In this document: positions 28,461 through 37,417 of the stretch, in pieces
Layout of the letters: every line of letters starts with the position of its first letter
How positions within the stretch are numbered: the first letter of the stretch is position 1
Assembly: GCA_902559395.1 (NCBI GenBank)
Contig: CACEHR010000008.1
Span: 1 to 52,892 of the forward strand
Reading direction: 5' to 3'
DNA length: 52,892 bases
Source: an uncultured Pelagibacteraceae bacterium
GTDB lineage: Bacteria > Pseudomonadota > Alphaproteobacteria > Pelagibacterales > Pelagibacteraceae
Translations under genes and position numbers: made by a program
The notes under the pieces: model-generated
The model's input: the letters and a program-made list of their open reading frames with translations, nothing else
Databases searched by the model: none
Told to the model about the DNA's origin: nothing

Positions 28461-30419
28461 TTGAGCAAAGTACACAATGATTTAGCTAATTGCATCAGAT
28501 TTTTATCAATTGATGCTGTTCAAAAAGCAAATTCAGGTCACCCAGGAATGCCAATGGGTATGGCAGATGTTGCAACAGTATTATTCAAAAATTTTTTAAG
28601 ATTTAATCCAAAGAATCCAGATTGGTTAAATAGAGATAGATTTGTTTTGTCTGCTGGTCATGGTTCTATGCTTTTATATTCTTTGCTTTACCTAACTGGA
28701 TATAAAAGCATATCAATTAATAGTATTAAAAAATTTAGGCAGCTTAATTCTATTTGTGCTGGACATCCTGAATATCATCCGAAAACAGGTATTGAAACTA
28801 CAACAGGTCCTCTTGGACAAGGTATATCTAATGCAGTTGGTTTTGCGATAGCTGAAGAAATTTTAAAAAATAAATTAGGTAAAGATTTAATTAATCACAA
28901 AACTTATGTTTTAGCTGGAGATGGATGCTTAATGGAAGGAATAAGTCATGAAGCGATGAGTTTAGCAGGACATTTAAAACTTAAAAATTTAGTTATGCTA
29001 TTTGATAACAATTCAATTTCAATTGATGGTCCAACAAATCTCGCGGTTTCAGATAATTTTAAAAAAAGATTTGAAGGATATGGTTGGGATTATATTTCTA
29101 TCAACGGTCATAATGAAAAAGAAATTTTTAAAGTACTAAAAAAAGTTCAAAAAGCTAAAAAACCTACTGTGATTTCTTGTAAAACAAAGATTGGATATGG
29201 TTCACCAAATAAATCAGGAAAAGCATCGTCCCATGGAAGTCCATTGGGAGTAGACGAAATCAAGCTTGTAAGAAAAGCCTTAAATTGGAAAACCAAACCT
29301 TTTGATATCCCAAATAAAATTTTAAATGAATGGAGAAAAATTGGCCAAAGAGGTGAAATTTTAGAAAAAAAATGGAACAAAGCATTAAAAAGAAAAAAAA
29401 TAAAATTTAATCAAACTTTAAAAAATAATTTTACTACGGTGCTTAAGAAAGAAAAAGAGAATGCAATAAAGGAGCCAAAAAGTTTAGCTACTAGAAAATG
29501 TTCAGAAATGACACTGAATGCATTAACAAAACAAAAAAATAATTTAATTGGTGGCTCTGCTGATTTAGCGGGATCAAATAATACAAAAACTAAAAACCAT
29601 AAAATAATTAAACCTGGAGATTTTACTGGTGACTACATTCATTACGGGGTGAGAGAACACGCAATGAGTGGGGTTATGAATGGTATCGCACTTCACAGTA
29701 ATCTAATTCCTTATGGAGGTACTTTTTTAATATTTTCTGATTATTGCAAACCTTCGATCAGATTGTCTGCCTTAATGAAAAAAAGAGTCATTTATGTAAT
29801 GACTCATGACTCTATTGGGCTCGGAGAAGATGGCCCTACCCATCAACCTATAGAACAGCTTTCAGGCTTACGTGCTATACCTAACCTAAATGTATTCAGA
29901 CCTGCAGACAGAATTGAAACTATCGAGTGTTGGGAACATGCATTAAAAAGCTCAAAAACACCTAGCGTGCTATCTTTAACAAGACAAAATTTAAATCCAA
30001 TAAGAAAAACATACCCAAATAAAAACTTATGCTCATTAGGTGCTTATGAGGTTTTAAGAACAAATAAAAAAATTAATCTAACAATATTAGCCAGTGGATC
30101 TGAAGTTAATCTAGCTTTAGAGGTTAGCCATAAATTAGCCAAAGATAAAGTATATTCCAAAGTGATATCAATGCCCTGTATGGAACTTTTTGAATTACAA
30201 TCAAAATCTTATAAAAATAAAATTTTAAAAGAAACAAAATTTAAAATATCTATTGAAGCTGGATCAAGCGATTGTTGGAAAAAATATGTAGGTGATAACG
30301 GTATTGCTTTTGGAATTGATGAATTCGGAAAAAGCGCACCCTATAAAGCTATTTATAAATATTTTGGACTTGAGAGTACAAACATTAAAAATATCACTAA
30401 AAAATTATTAAATAAATAA
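28461..30419 (+). CDS. tkt: Transketolase
   Basis: Thiamine-diphosphate enzyme moving two-carbon units between sugar phosphates in the pentose phosphate pathway. 652 aa. Begins at TTG with AGGA six bases upstream; no ATG fits before the conserved NCIRFLSIDAVQKANSGHPG (His27). ThDP motif GDGCLMEGISHEAMSLAGH (153-171) and the pyrimidine-domain YGVREHAMSGVMNGIALH are present, as is HDSIGLGEDGPTHQP. First of a tkt-gap-pgk-fba series with 1- to 2-base spacings. Confidence 0.96.
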   Translation: MSKVHNDLANCIRFLSIDAVQKANSGHPGMPMGMADVATVLFKNFLRFNPKNPDWLNRDRFVLSAGHGSMLLYSLLYLTGYKSISINSIKKFRQLNSICAGHPEYHPKTGIETTTGPLGQGISNAVGFAIAEEILKNKLGKDLINHKTYVLAGDGCLMEGISHEAMSLAGHLKLKNLVMLFDNNSISIDGPTNLAVSDNFKKRFEGYGWDYISINGHNEKEIFKVLKKVQKAKKPTVISCKTKIGYGSPNKSGKASSHGSPLGVDEIKLVRKALNWKTKPFDIPNKILNEWRKIGQRGEILEKKWNKALKRKKIKFNQTLKNNFTTVLKKEKENAIKEPKSLATRKCSEMTLNALTKQKNNLIGGSADLAGSNNTKTKNHKIIKPGDFTGDYIHYGVREHAMSGVMNGIALHSNLIPYGGTFLIFSDYCKPSIRLSALMKKRVIYVMTHDSIGLGEDGPTHQPIEQLSGLRAIPNLNVFRPADRIETIECWEHALKSSKTPSVLSLTRQNLNPIRKTYPNKNLCSLGAYEVLRTNKKINLTILASGSEVNLALEVSHKLAKDKVYSKVISMPCMELFELQSKSYKNKILKETKFKISIEAGSSDCWKKYVGDNGIAFGIDEFGKSAPYKAIYKYFGLESTNIKNITKKLLNK

Positions 30420-30420
30420 A

Positions 30421-31428
30421 ATGACAATTAAAATTGGAATTAATGGAATGGGACGGATTGGTCGTATGGTTGTTAGATCAATTTTCGAAAGTAAAAATAA
30501 AAATTTAAAAATTAATCACATAAACAACAGGTCAAATTCAGAAACTACATCTAAATTAATCAAATATGATTCTATACATGGAAAATTAAATGCTGATTTA
30601 GAATATGACCAAAATCATTTAATAATTAATAAAAATAAAATTACATTTTCTCAAGAAACAAAAATTGAAGACATAAATTGGAAAAAACATGATGTTGATT
30701 ATGTTTTCGAATGTACTGGAAAATTTAATTCGAAAGAAAAACTTCTTGCTCATATAGAAAATGGTGCAAAAAAGGTGATCGTTTCTGCTCCATGTAAAAA
30801 TGCTGATAAAACAATAGTTTTCGGTGTTAATGAAAATATAATTACTAAAAAGGATAAAATAATATCTGCAGCTTCGTGCACAACCAATTGTTTAGCACCA
30901 GTAACCTGTGTTCTTGATGAAAAATTTGAAATTGAAAAAGGTTTTATGACTACAATTCATGCGTTTACTAGCGATCAGAGAATTTTAGATAATTCACACA
31001 AAGATCCAAGAAGAGCAAGATCAGCGAGTCAATCAATAGTTCCTACCTCAACAGGAGCTTCGAAAGCAATAGAAGAAATAATACCAAACCTTAAAGGGAA
31101 ACTAGAAGGTGTTGCGATGAGGGTGCCCACTCCTAATGTTTCTCTTATTGAATTAGTTTTTTGTACAAAAAAAGATATTAATATAAAAAAAATTAATGAT
31201 GCTTTTGAACAAGCATCAAAAAATAAATTAAAAAACATCTTAGAAGTTACTCATGAAAAATTAGTATCTATAGATTTTAATCATCATCCTGCTTCCGCAA
31301 TAGTAGATGCTTCTTTAACAAATGTAGTTGGAAGTAATATGGGTAAAATATCAGCTTGGTATGATAATGAATGGGGTTTTTCTAATAGAATGTGTGATAT
31401 AGCTGAAACTCTGCATAAAATCTCTTAA
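30421..31428 (+). CDS. gap: Glyceraldehyde-3-phosphate dehydrogenase
   Basis: 335 aa. N-terminal Rossmann motif NGMGRIGRMVVR; catalytic Cys153 in SAASCTTNCLAP; substrate loop SQSIVPTSTGASKA; C-terminal SAWYDNEWGFSNRMCD. The position after beta-2, normally NDL with Asp in NAD-specific enzymes, reads INNRS (Asn36-Arg37), which suggests relaxed or NADP preference. This would suit a mainly gluconeogenic role. It is followed by pgk with a one-base overlap. Confidence 0.95.
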   Translation: MTIKIGINGMGRIGRMVVRSIFESKNKNLKINHINNRSNSETTSKLIKYDSIHGKLNADLEYDQNHLIINKNKITFSQETKIEDINWKKHDVDYVFECTGKFNSKEKLLAHIENGAKKVIVSAPCKNADKTIVFGVNENIITKKDKIISAASCTTNCLAPVTCVLDEKFEIEKGFMTTIHAFTSDQRILDNSHKDPRRARSASQSIVPTSTGASKAIEEIIPNLKGKLEGVAMRVPTPNVSLIELVFCTKKDINIKKINDAFEQASKNKLKNILEVTHEKLVSIDFNHHPASAIVDASLTNVVGSNMGKISAWYDNEWGFSNRMCDIAETLHKIS

Positions 31429-32606
31429 TGAGAAGTATTTTAAACGAAAGAAATCTAAACAATAAAAAAATATTATTAAGACTAGATTTAAATGTTCCTT
31501 TGGCAGGAGACAAGATAACAGATACAACAAGAATCGATAAAATTCTTCCTACATTAGATTTTTTGATTAAAGAAAAAGCTAAAATTATAATTTTATCTCA
31601 TGTTGGAAGACCAAAAGGTAAAATTGTTAAAGAACTCTCCCTAAAACCAATTTGTGAAGAATTGCAAAATAAATTAAAAAAAAAAGTAAAACTCATTAGT
31701 GAGAATATAAAAGACATAAAAAGTAAAAATTTCTTTAGTGACTATAATGAAGATATTTTTATTTTAGAAAATATTAGATTTTATCCTGAAGAAGAGCAAA
31801 ATGACAATAAGTTTGCTAAAATGATCTCAAATCTTGGAGATATATATATAAATGACGCTTTCTCTTGTTCGCATAGAGCTCATGCCTCAATTTATGAAAT
31901 TCCAAAATTCTTACCTTCATTTTCTGGGTTACAGCTAGACTTGGAAGTGAATGCGCTTAACAAAATAACATCTGAAATTACCAGGCCAATTACTTGTATT
32001 ATTGGAGGGTCTAAAATTTCAACTAAGATTAATGTTATTAAAAATTTAATTACTAAATTTGACAACATTATAATTGTTGGAGGTATGGCTAATAATTTTA
32101 TAGAATATTTGGGAAACAGTATTGGAAAATCTATTAAAGAAAAAAATTGCGATAAAATAATTAAAGAAATCATTTCTCTTTCAAAAAAAGAAAAATGTAA
32201 ATTAATCTATCCAGAAGATGTTATCGTATCTAAAGATTTAAATGGATCTTCTCAAAACAAAGATTTGAACGAAATATCGTCTGATGAAATGATATTAGAT
32301 ATTGGCCCAAAAACAATAGATAAAATAACAAAAATTATTGATAACAGCAAAACTATACTTTGGAATGGACCCGCAGGATATTTTGAAAATCCAAATTTTG
32401 CTCATGGAAGTATTCAAATAGCAAAAAAAATAATTGAAAAAAATAAAGCAAACAAAATTTTTTCAGTTGCTGGTGGCGGAGATACAGTTTCTTTATTAAA
32501 TAATTTAAATGCTGTTAATGAGTTTAATTTTGTTTCAACTGCAGGTGGAGCTTTTCTAGAATATCTTGAAGGTAAAAACCTTCCTGGTATAACCGCATTA
32601 AATTAA
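31428..32606 (+). CDS. pgk: Phosphoglycerate kinase
   Basis: Transfers phosphate between 1,3-bisphosphoglycerate and ADP. 392 aa. Features: LLRLDLNVPLAGDKITDTTRI at the N terminus, SHVGRPKGK, NDAFSCSHRAHAS, GGSKISTKI, LWNGPAGYFENPNFAHG, and the nucleotide-binding SVAGGGDTVSLL. The ATG overlaps the last base of the gap stop codon. Confidence 0.96.
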   Translation: MRSILNERNLNNKKILLRLDLNVPLAGDKITDTTRIDKILPTLDFLIKEKAKIIILSHVGRPKGKIVKELSLKPICEELQNKLKKKVKLISENIKDIKSKNFFSDYNEDIFILENIRFYPEEEQNDNKFAKMISNLGDIYINDAFSCSHRAHASIYEIPKFLPSFSGLQLDLEVNALNKITSEITRPITCIIGGSKISTKINVIKNLITKFDNIIIVGGMANNFIEYLGNSIGKSIKEKNCDKIIKEIISLSKKEKCKLIYPEDVIVSKDLNGSSQNKDLNEISSDEMILDIGPKTIDKITKIIDNSKTILWNGPAGYFENPNFAHGSIQIAKKIIEKNKANKIFSVAGGGDTVSLLNNLNAVNEFNFVSTAGGAFLEYLEGKNLPGITALN

Positions 32607-32607
32607 T

Positions 32608-33618
32608 ATGTCTGAATTAAATAAAATTGCACTTAAAATAATTTCCAATGGCAAAGGTATACTTGCTGCTGATGAAAGCAATGCAACTATGACTAAAAGA
32701 CTTGAAGCAGTAAATGTCAAATCAACGCCAGAAAATAGGCGTAACTTCAGAGAAATTCTTTTTTCATCAGATAGAATGAAGGATTGTATAGGTGGAGTTA
32801 TTCTTTACGATGAAACCATAAATCAAATTTCAAGCACAGGAAAGTCAATACCAGATTTAATATCTAGTTCAGGTGCAATTCCTGGAATTAAAGTTGATAC
32901 TGGTGCAAAAGATTTAGCAAATTCTCCTAAAGAAAAAATTACAGAGGGATTAGATGGCCTTAGAGATAGATTAAAAAAATATTATGATCTTGGAGCAAGA
33001 TTTACAAAATGGAGAGGCGTATATTCTATTAGTGAAAATTATCCAAGCAAAATGGCAATTAGTAGTAATGCTCATGCACTTGCAAGGTACTCTGCACTAG
33101 TTCAAGAAAGTGGAATGGTTCCAATAGTAGAACCTGAAGTATTGATGGATGGAAACCATTCTGCTGAAGTTTGTTTAAGTAAAACATCAGAAGTAATTAA
33201 AAAGTGTTTTGAGGAGCTAATTTTATGCAAAGTTGATTTATCAGGAATAATATTAAAACCAAATATGATTTTGTCTGGCAGCCTATCAGAAAATAAAATT
33301 TCTAGTGAAGAAGTTTCTATCAAAACTTTAGAATGCCTTAAAAATTCTGTACCCAATGAGGTTCCTGGAATAGCTTTTTTATCTGGAGGGCAATCTGAAA
33401 TTGAAGCTACAGAAAATTTAAATTTAATTAATAAAAATAATAATACAAACTTTATAATGACCTATTCATATGGAAGGGCTCTTCAGCAAAGTGCTTTAAA
33501 AGTTTGGTCTATTGATATTAAAAATGTAGAGGCAACTCAAACTACTTTTAATCATAGAGCTAAAATGTGTACATTAGCTGCTCAAGGAAAATGGTCTAGC
33601 GAACTTGAAAATAAATAA
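32608..33618 (+). CDS. Class I fructose-bisphosphate aldolase
   Basis: 336 aa. Schiff-base type: Lys217 in SGIILKPNMILSG, with KWRGVYS (Lys134-Trp-Arg) and EPEVLMDG (Glu175) as other active-site residues. N-terminal GKGILAADESNATMTKRL is the class I signature of the eukaryote-like (FbaA/ALDO) clade. Works with pgk/gap upstream in gluconeogenesis or lower glycolysis. Its end overlaps the following thiE by 14 bases. Confidence 0.94.
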   Translation: MSELNKIALKIISNGKGILAADESNATMTKRLEAVNVKSTPENRRNFREILFSSDRMKDCIGGVILYDETINQISSTGKSIPDLISSSGAIPGIKVDTGAKDLANSPKEKITEGLDGLRDRLKKYYDLGARFTKWRGVYSISENYPSKMAISSNAHALARYSALVQESGMVPIVEPEVLMDGNHSAEVCLSKTSEVIKKCFEELILCKVDLSGIILKPNMILSGSLSENKISSEEVSIKTLECLKNSVPNEVPGIAFLSGGQSEIEATENLNLINKNNNTNFIMTYSYGRALQQSALKVWSIDIKNVEATQTTFNHRAKMCTLAAQGKWSSELENK

Positions 33619-34219
33619 AAAAAAATTTATTTATCTTATTTCTCCTAACAAAATACCTTATACTTTCTATAATAATCTAAAGTTAGTTTTAAAAACTGGA
33701 AAAGTAAGTTTTTTTCAGCTCAGACTTAAAAGTTACTCTCAAAATAAAAAGATTATAATTGGAAAAAAAATCAAAAATATTTGTAAAAAACATAAAGTAA
33801 AATTTATAATTAATGATGATCCTTTGCTTGCTTTAAAATTAGATGCAGATGGTTGCCATCTTGGTCAAAAAGATATGAATATTAAGATAGCAAAAAAAAT
33901 ACTTGGTAAAAAAATTATAGGAATTACTTGTCATAATTCTGTGTATTTTGCAAAAAAAGCAATTAAAGCTAAAGCTGATTACATTGCTTTTGGTGCTTTT
34001 AATCAATCTAAAACTAAAAAAACTAAATATGTGGCCTCAGAAAAGATTTTAAATAAAGTTAAAAAATTTACAAAAACTCCAACAGTAGCCATTGGTGGAA
34101 TTAATGATGTTAATTATAAAAATCTATTATTGAATAATGCCAATTTTTTAGCTATCTCAGGCTACATTTGGAAAAATAAAAAATATAAACCTTTACAAGC
34201 TATAGAAAGATTAAAATGA
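33605..34219 (+). CDS. thiE: Thiamine-phosphate synthase (ThiE-like)
   Basis: 204-aa TIM barrel that would join HMP-diphosphate and thiazole phosphate. Family-like segments: FFQLRLKSYS, FIINDDPLLALKLDADGCHLGQKDM, GITCHNSVYFAKKAIKAKADYIAFGAF and the phosphate-binding AIGGIN. The usual NDR in the central motif is NDD here, a difference from typical ThiE. Overlaps fba upstream by 14 bases and efp downstream by 4. With ThiD at 13866 it fits thiamine assembly from imported HMP. Confidence 0.82.
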   Translation: MKINKKKFIYLISPNKIPYTFYNNLKLVLKTGKVSFFQLRLKSYSQNKKIIIGKKIKNICKKHKVKFIINDDPLLALKLDADGCHLGQKDMNIKIAKKILGKKIIGITCHNSVYFAKKAIKAKADYIAFGAFNQSKTKKTKYVASEKILNKVKKFTKTPTVAIGGINDVNYKNLLLNNANFLAISGYIWKNKKYKPLQAIERLK

Positions 34220-34776
34220 AAATTAATGCTGGAGAAATAAGAGTTGGAATGCTCTTAGAATATAAAAATGACTTGTGGCAAGTTTTGAAAACCCAACATG
34301 TAAAACCAGGAAAAGGTGGGGCATTTGCCCAAGTTGAAATGAAAAGCTTGAACAAAAATACAAAGTTAAATGAGAGATTTAGATCAAGTGAAACAGTAGA
34401 AAAAGCATCATTGGAGGAAACAACTTTCAATTATCTTTATAGCGATGAAGCTAATTATTTTTTTATGGATCCAAAAACATTTGAACAAATAGAAATAAAA
34501 AAAGAAACTGTGGGTGATAAGGGCAAACTTTTAACTGAAAACCTACAAGTTTCTGTAAATTTTTATAATGAAAAGCCTTTATCAATTGAATTACCTAACC
34601 AAGTACAGTGTAAAATTAAAACTACTGATGCAGCTCTTAAAGGACAAACTGTGTCATCATCTTATAAACCTGCAATTCTTGATAATGGTTTAAATATTCA
34701 AGTTCCTCCATTTATTGAAGCGGGTGATGAAATTGTAGTGGATACTAGAAATTTAGAATACATTAAAAAAATCTAA
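34216..34776 (+). CDS. efp: Translation elongation factor P
   Basis: 186 aa; relieves ribosome stalling at polyproline. The KOW-like N-terminal domain has the modification loop HVKPGKGGAF, with Lys33 at the site that is beta-lysylated in EpmA/EpmB organisms. The central OB domains include YSDEANYFFMDPKTFEQIE and the C-terminal one ends VDTRNLEYIKKI. It lies between thiE (4-base overlap) and suhB (1-base gap). Confidence 0.96.
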   Translation: MKINAGEIRVGMLLEYKNDLWQVLKTQHVKPGKGGAFAQVEMKSLNKNTKLNERFRSSETVEKASLEETTFNYLYSDEANYFFMDPKTFEQIEIKKETVGDKGKLLTENLQVSVNFYNEKPLSIELPNQVQCKIKTTDAALKGQTVSSSYKPAILDNGLNIQVPPFIEAGDEIVVDTRNLEYIKKI

Positions 34777-34777
34777 A

Positions 34778-35518
34778 ATGATCTCTATATCTTCAAATTT
34801 AAATATTATGATCAAAGCAGCTGAAAAAGCTTCCAAGTCTGCAATAAGAGATTTTGGAGAAGTTGAGAGTCTACAAGTATCTAAAAAAGGACCCCGAGAT
34901 TTTGTTACAAAAAGTGACAAACAAGTTGAAAAAATTCTAATTGAAGAACTTTCTAAAACAAAAAAAAATTATTCTTTTCTATCAGAAGAAGTTGGTTCAA
35001 TTAAAAACAAAGATAAAGATAATATTTGGATCATCGATCCAATAGATGGTACTACAAATTTTCTACACGGTATTCCTCATTTTGCAATTTGTGTGGCTCT
35101 TGAATCTAAAAAAAAGATAATTTGTGGTTTAATTTATGATCCTATTAAAGATGAAATGTTTTATGCAGAAAAAAACAAGGGAGCATATTTAAATAATAAA
35201 AGATTACGAGTATCAAAAAAAAATTTAATAGAAGAATGTTTGTTTTCAAGTAATCATGAAGGAGTAAAATTCAGCAATTTAAATATGAGATACAGCGGAT
35301 GTGCAGCTTTAGATTTGGCTTATGTGGCTTCAGGTAGACTAGATGGTTTTTTCCATAATAAAATTAATATTTGGGACGTGGCTGCAGGAGCGTTGTTGGT
35401 AGAGGAGGCAGGTGGGATAGTTAATAATTTAGATAAATTCGATAAGAATAATATAGATATTCGAGCATCAAATGGGGCAATTAATGATAAAATGCTTGAA
35501 AATTTAAAGAACTTTTAA
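34778..35518 (+). CDS. suhB: Inositol monophosphatase family protein (SuhB)
   Basis: 246 aa. Mg-dependent phosphatase motifs FVTKSDKQVEKIL, LSEEVG, IWIIDPIDGTTNFLHGIPHFA, and the C-terminal NIWDVAAGALLVEEAGG. SuhB proteins hydrolyse inositol phosphates; in enterics SuhB also joins the rRNA antitermination complex. The natural role here cannot be resolved from sequence. It is 1 base downstream of efp, the usual alphaproteobacterial pair. Confidence 0.92.
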   Translation: MISISSNLNIMIKAAEKASKSAIRDFGEVESLQVSKKGPRDFVTKSDKQVEKILIEELSKTKKNYSFLSEEVGSIKNKDKDNIWIIDPIDGTTNFLHGIPHFAICVALESKKKIICGLIYDPIKDEMFYAEKNKGAYLNNKRLRVSKKNLIEECLFSSNHEGVKFSNLNMRYSGCAALDLAYVASGRLDGFFHNKINIWDVAAGALLVEEAGGIVNNLDKFDKNNIDIRASNGAINDKMLENLKNF

Positions 35519-35546
35519 TTGTGTTCTAAGTTTCTTTTGCTATAAG
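35519..35546 (+). promoter_or_regulatory. Promoter for rpmE with extended -10
   Basis: TTGTGT (35519-35524), 16-bp spacer ending TTTTGC, then TATAAG (35541-35546). The rpmE ATG at 35554 begins 8 bases after the -10, so transcription is expected to start at or next to the ATG, giving a leaderless or nearly leaderless mRNA. Confidence 0.55.
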
Positions 35547-35553
35547 TCTCGAT

Positions 35554-35784
35554 ATGAAAAAAGACATACATCCAAACTACCACACTATAAAAGTTGAAAT
35601 GACTGATGGTACTCAATTTGAAACTAAATCAACATGGGGTACTGAAGGCGACATATTAAAGTTAGAGATTGATCCTAAATCTCATGCTGCTTGGACTGGT
35701 GGAAAGCAAAAATTAATGGATAAAGGTAGAATAAGTAAATTTAATAAAAAATTCCAAAATTTTAAATCGGAAAAAAACAACTAA
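35554..35784 (+). CDS. rpmE: Ribosomal protein L31
   Basis: 76 aa. [20 protein letters not shown] and [23 protein letters not shown] are the alphaproteobacterial L31 pattern. It contains no cysteine, so it is a zinc-independent (C-minus) form. Followed without a gap by trcR. No Shine-Dalgarno lies between the proposed -10 and the ATG. Confidence 0.96.
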   Translation: MKKDIHPNYHTIKVEMTDGTQFETKSTWGTEGDILKLEIDPKSHAAWTGGKQKLMDKGRISKFNKKFQNFKSEKNN

Positions 35785-36366
35785 ATGTCAGATGCACCCT
35801 TAATGCCAATGGCAACTGCCGTATGGTTAGTAGAAAATACCACATTAACTTTCAAACAAATTGCAGATTTTTGCAAATTACATGAAGTTGAAATACAAGG
35901 AATCGCAGATGGTGAAGTAGCAAAAGGTATCAAAGCATATAATCCAATTATATCTGGTCAACTTTCAAGAGAGGAAATTGAACTATCGTCAAAAGACGAA
36001 AATAGAGCATTAAATATTAAAAGTAGTGATATCGAAATTTCAAACAACCAAAAAAATGTAAAGAAATATATTCCTCTATCAAAAAGACAAGATAAGCCCG
36101 ACTCTGCTTTATGGTTAATAAAACAGCACAATATATTAAAAGATTCTCAAATAGCAAAGTTAGTTGGCATTACTAAAAATTCTGTGACATCAATTAGAAA
36201 TAAAAGTTATTGGAACTATAATAATTTAAATCCAAAAGATCCGGTTGCTTTAAATTTATTCACTCAAAAAGATTTGGTGGAAGCTATTGAAAAAGCTGAA
36301 AGAAGATTAAAAAGAGAAAAAAAAGAAAAAGAAAAACAAAATAAATCAACCCAGGCATCTGTTTGA
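35785..36366 (+). CDS. trcR: Cell-cycle transcriptional regulator TrcR (DUF1013 family)
   Basis: 193 aa. Opens MSDAPLMPMATAVWLVENTTLTFKQIA; the N-terminal helix-turn-helix-like FKQIADFCKLHEVEIQGIADGEVAKG and a second one, LWLIKQHNILKDSQIAKLVGITKNSVTSI, are the two recognisable repeats of the family. A Lys/Glu-rich helix ends the protein. It is found almost only in alphaproteobacteria and has been named TrcR. Directly abuts rpmE and sits upstream of rpsU. Confidence 0.88.
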   Translation: MSDAPLMPMATAVWLVENTTLTFKQIADFCKLHEVEIQGIADGEVAKGIKAYNPIISGQLSREEIELSSKDENRALNIKSSDIEISNNQKNVKKYIPLSKRQDKPDSALWLIKQHNILKDSQIAKLVGITKNSVTSIRNKSYWNYNNLNPKDPVALNLFTQKDLVEAIEKAERRLKREKKEKEKQNKSTQASV

Positions 36367-36394
36367 TGAATAAAACTAATAGACATAAATTTAT

Positions 36395-36419
36395 AAAAGT
36401 GTTATTTAAGCGCTTTTTT
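36395..36419 (+). terminator. Hairpin with U-run just ahead of rpsU
   Basis: AAAAGTG (36395-36401), 9-base loop, CGCTTTT (36411-36417), continuing as a six-T run to 36419. Seven pairs including one G-T. The rpsU Shine-Dalgarno sequence begins one base after the T run. It could terminate the rpmE-trcR mRNA in part, or act as an attenuator for rpsU; strength is modest. Confidence 0.4.
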
Positions 36420-36429
36420 GGAGGTAGTT

Positions 36430-36624
36430 ATTAAAATAGAAGTAAAAGATAATAATGTTGAACAAGCTTTGAGAGTTTTAAAAAGAAAACTTCAAAGAGA
36501 TGGGTTCTTTAAGGTTATTAAACTAAAGAATACTTATGAAAAACCATCAGAAAAGAAAAAGAGAATTCTTCAAGAAAATATAAAAAGAGTTAAGAAGTTA
36601 AATAAACTCAAAAATAGAATTTAA
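36430..36624 (+). CDS. rpsU: Ribosomal protein S21, apparent AUU start
   Basis: Small subunit protein that helps mRNA engage the 16S 3' end. The frame is open from TTG at 36418, but a perfect GGAGGT lies at 36420-36425, inside that longer reading. From ATT at 36430 the product (64 aa) begins Met-KIEVKDNNVEQALRVLKRK, aligning residue for residue with the alphaproteobacterial S21 start (MQVLVRDNNVDQAL as I recall it). No ATG or GTG is available. Basic C terminus EKKKRILQENIKRVKKLNK is typical. Initiator tRNA follows after 6 bases, probably on the same transcript. If TTG is used the protein has 68 aa. Confidence 0.88.
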   Translation: MKIEVKDNNVEQALRVLKRKLQRDGFFKVIKLKNTYEKPSEKKKRILQENIKRVKKLNKLKNRI

Positions 36625-36630
36625 AAATAC

Positions 36631-36707
<77 letters not shown>

Positions 36708-36713
36708 ATTTAG

Positions 36714-37412
36714 TTATATTTTGAAATTAGATTTCTTGCTATCAACAAGAAAAGCCTTAACTGTTTCTATTGTTAACTGATTGAATGATTTTCCAAATTT
36801 TTCTATTTTTTCAATTATAACTGGAGGAATAGTAATTATATGGCAGCCCAATTGTTTAGCTTGTACATAATTATATGGCTCCCTAACACTTGCCCATAAA
36901 ATTTCTACATTTTTAAATTTCTTTGCTAATTTTATACTTTTAGTAAATTCTGGGATTGGATCCTTGCCAGCATCTCCTGCTCTTCCAGCAAAAATTGAAA
37001 TTATTACTTTGGTTTTTTTATTAATTAACTTAAGTATTTTTTCAGTTTGCTTGGCTGTATATACTGCTGTGATATTTAACTTAATATCTTTACTATTTAG
37101 CTCTTTTATTACCTTTCCTGAGAATTTATTTTTTGAATTAACCACTGGAACTTTTACATACACATTTTTTCCCCAACTATTTATTATTCTTCCTTGTTCA
37201 ATCATATAATCTTGATCGTCAGCAAATACCTCAAAAGATATAGGCTTGTTTCTACAAACTTTAAGTATTTTTTTAGAATAATATTCATAATCTTTTGCAC
37301 CAGCTTTTCTCATTAAACTTGGATTAGTGGTAAATCCTTTTACAATTGATTTATTATTAAATTTTTTTATTGAGGATAAGTCTGCAATGTCACAAAAAAT
37401 CTTTGTATTCAT
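36714..37412 (-). CDS. Transaldolase / fructose-6-phosphate aldolase-like protein
   Basis: 232 aa TIM barrel of the short transaldolase class. Residues: Asp8 in IFCDIADLSSIKK, TTNPSL (29-33), ISFEVFADD, Schiff-base Lys87 in VYVKVPVVN, NITAVYTAKQ, ISIFAGRAGDAGKDP and LWASVREPYN. The class includes both transaldolases (Tal) and FSA; with tkt at 28461 a pentose-phosphate transaldolase role is likelier. It follows pntB on the minus strand by 5 bases and converges with the tRNA. Confidence 0.85.
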   Translation of the reverse strand: MNTKIFCDIADLSSIKKFNNKSIVKGFTTNPSLMRKAGAKDYEYYSKKILKVCRNKPISFEVFADDQDYMIEQGRIINSWGKNVYVKVPVVNSKNKFSGKVIKELNSKDIKLNITAVYTAKQTEKILKLINKKTKVIISIFAGRAGDAGKDPIPEFTKSIKLAKKFKNVEILWASVREPYNYVQAKQLGCHIITIPPVIIEKIEKFGKSFNQLTIETVKAFLVDSKKSNFKI

Positions 37413-37417
37413 ATAAT

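Noticed and set aside
33605..34219. Possible TPP riboswitch before thiE
   Set aside because: thiE starts within fba, leaving no leader, and no TPP-aptamer consensus was seen there or ahead of thiD.
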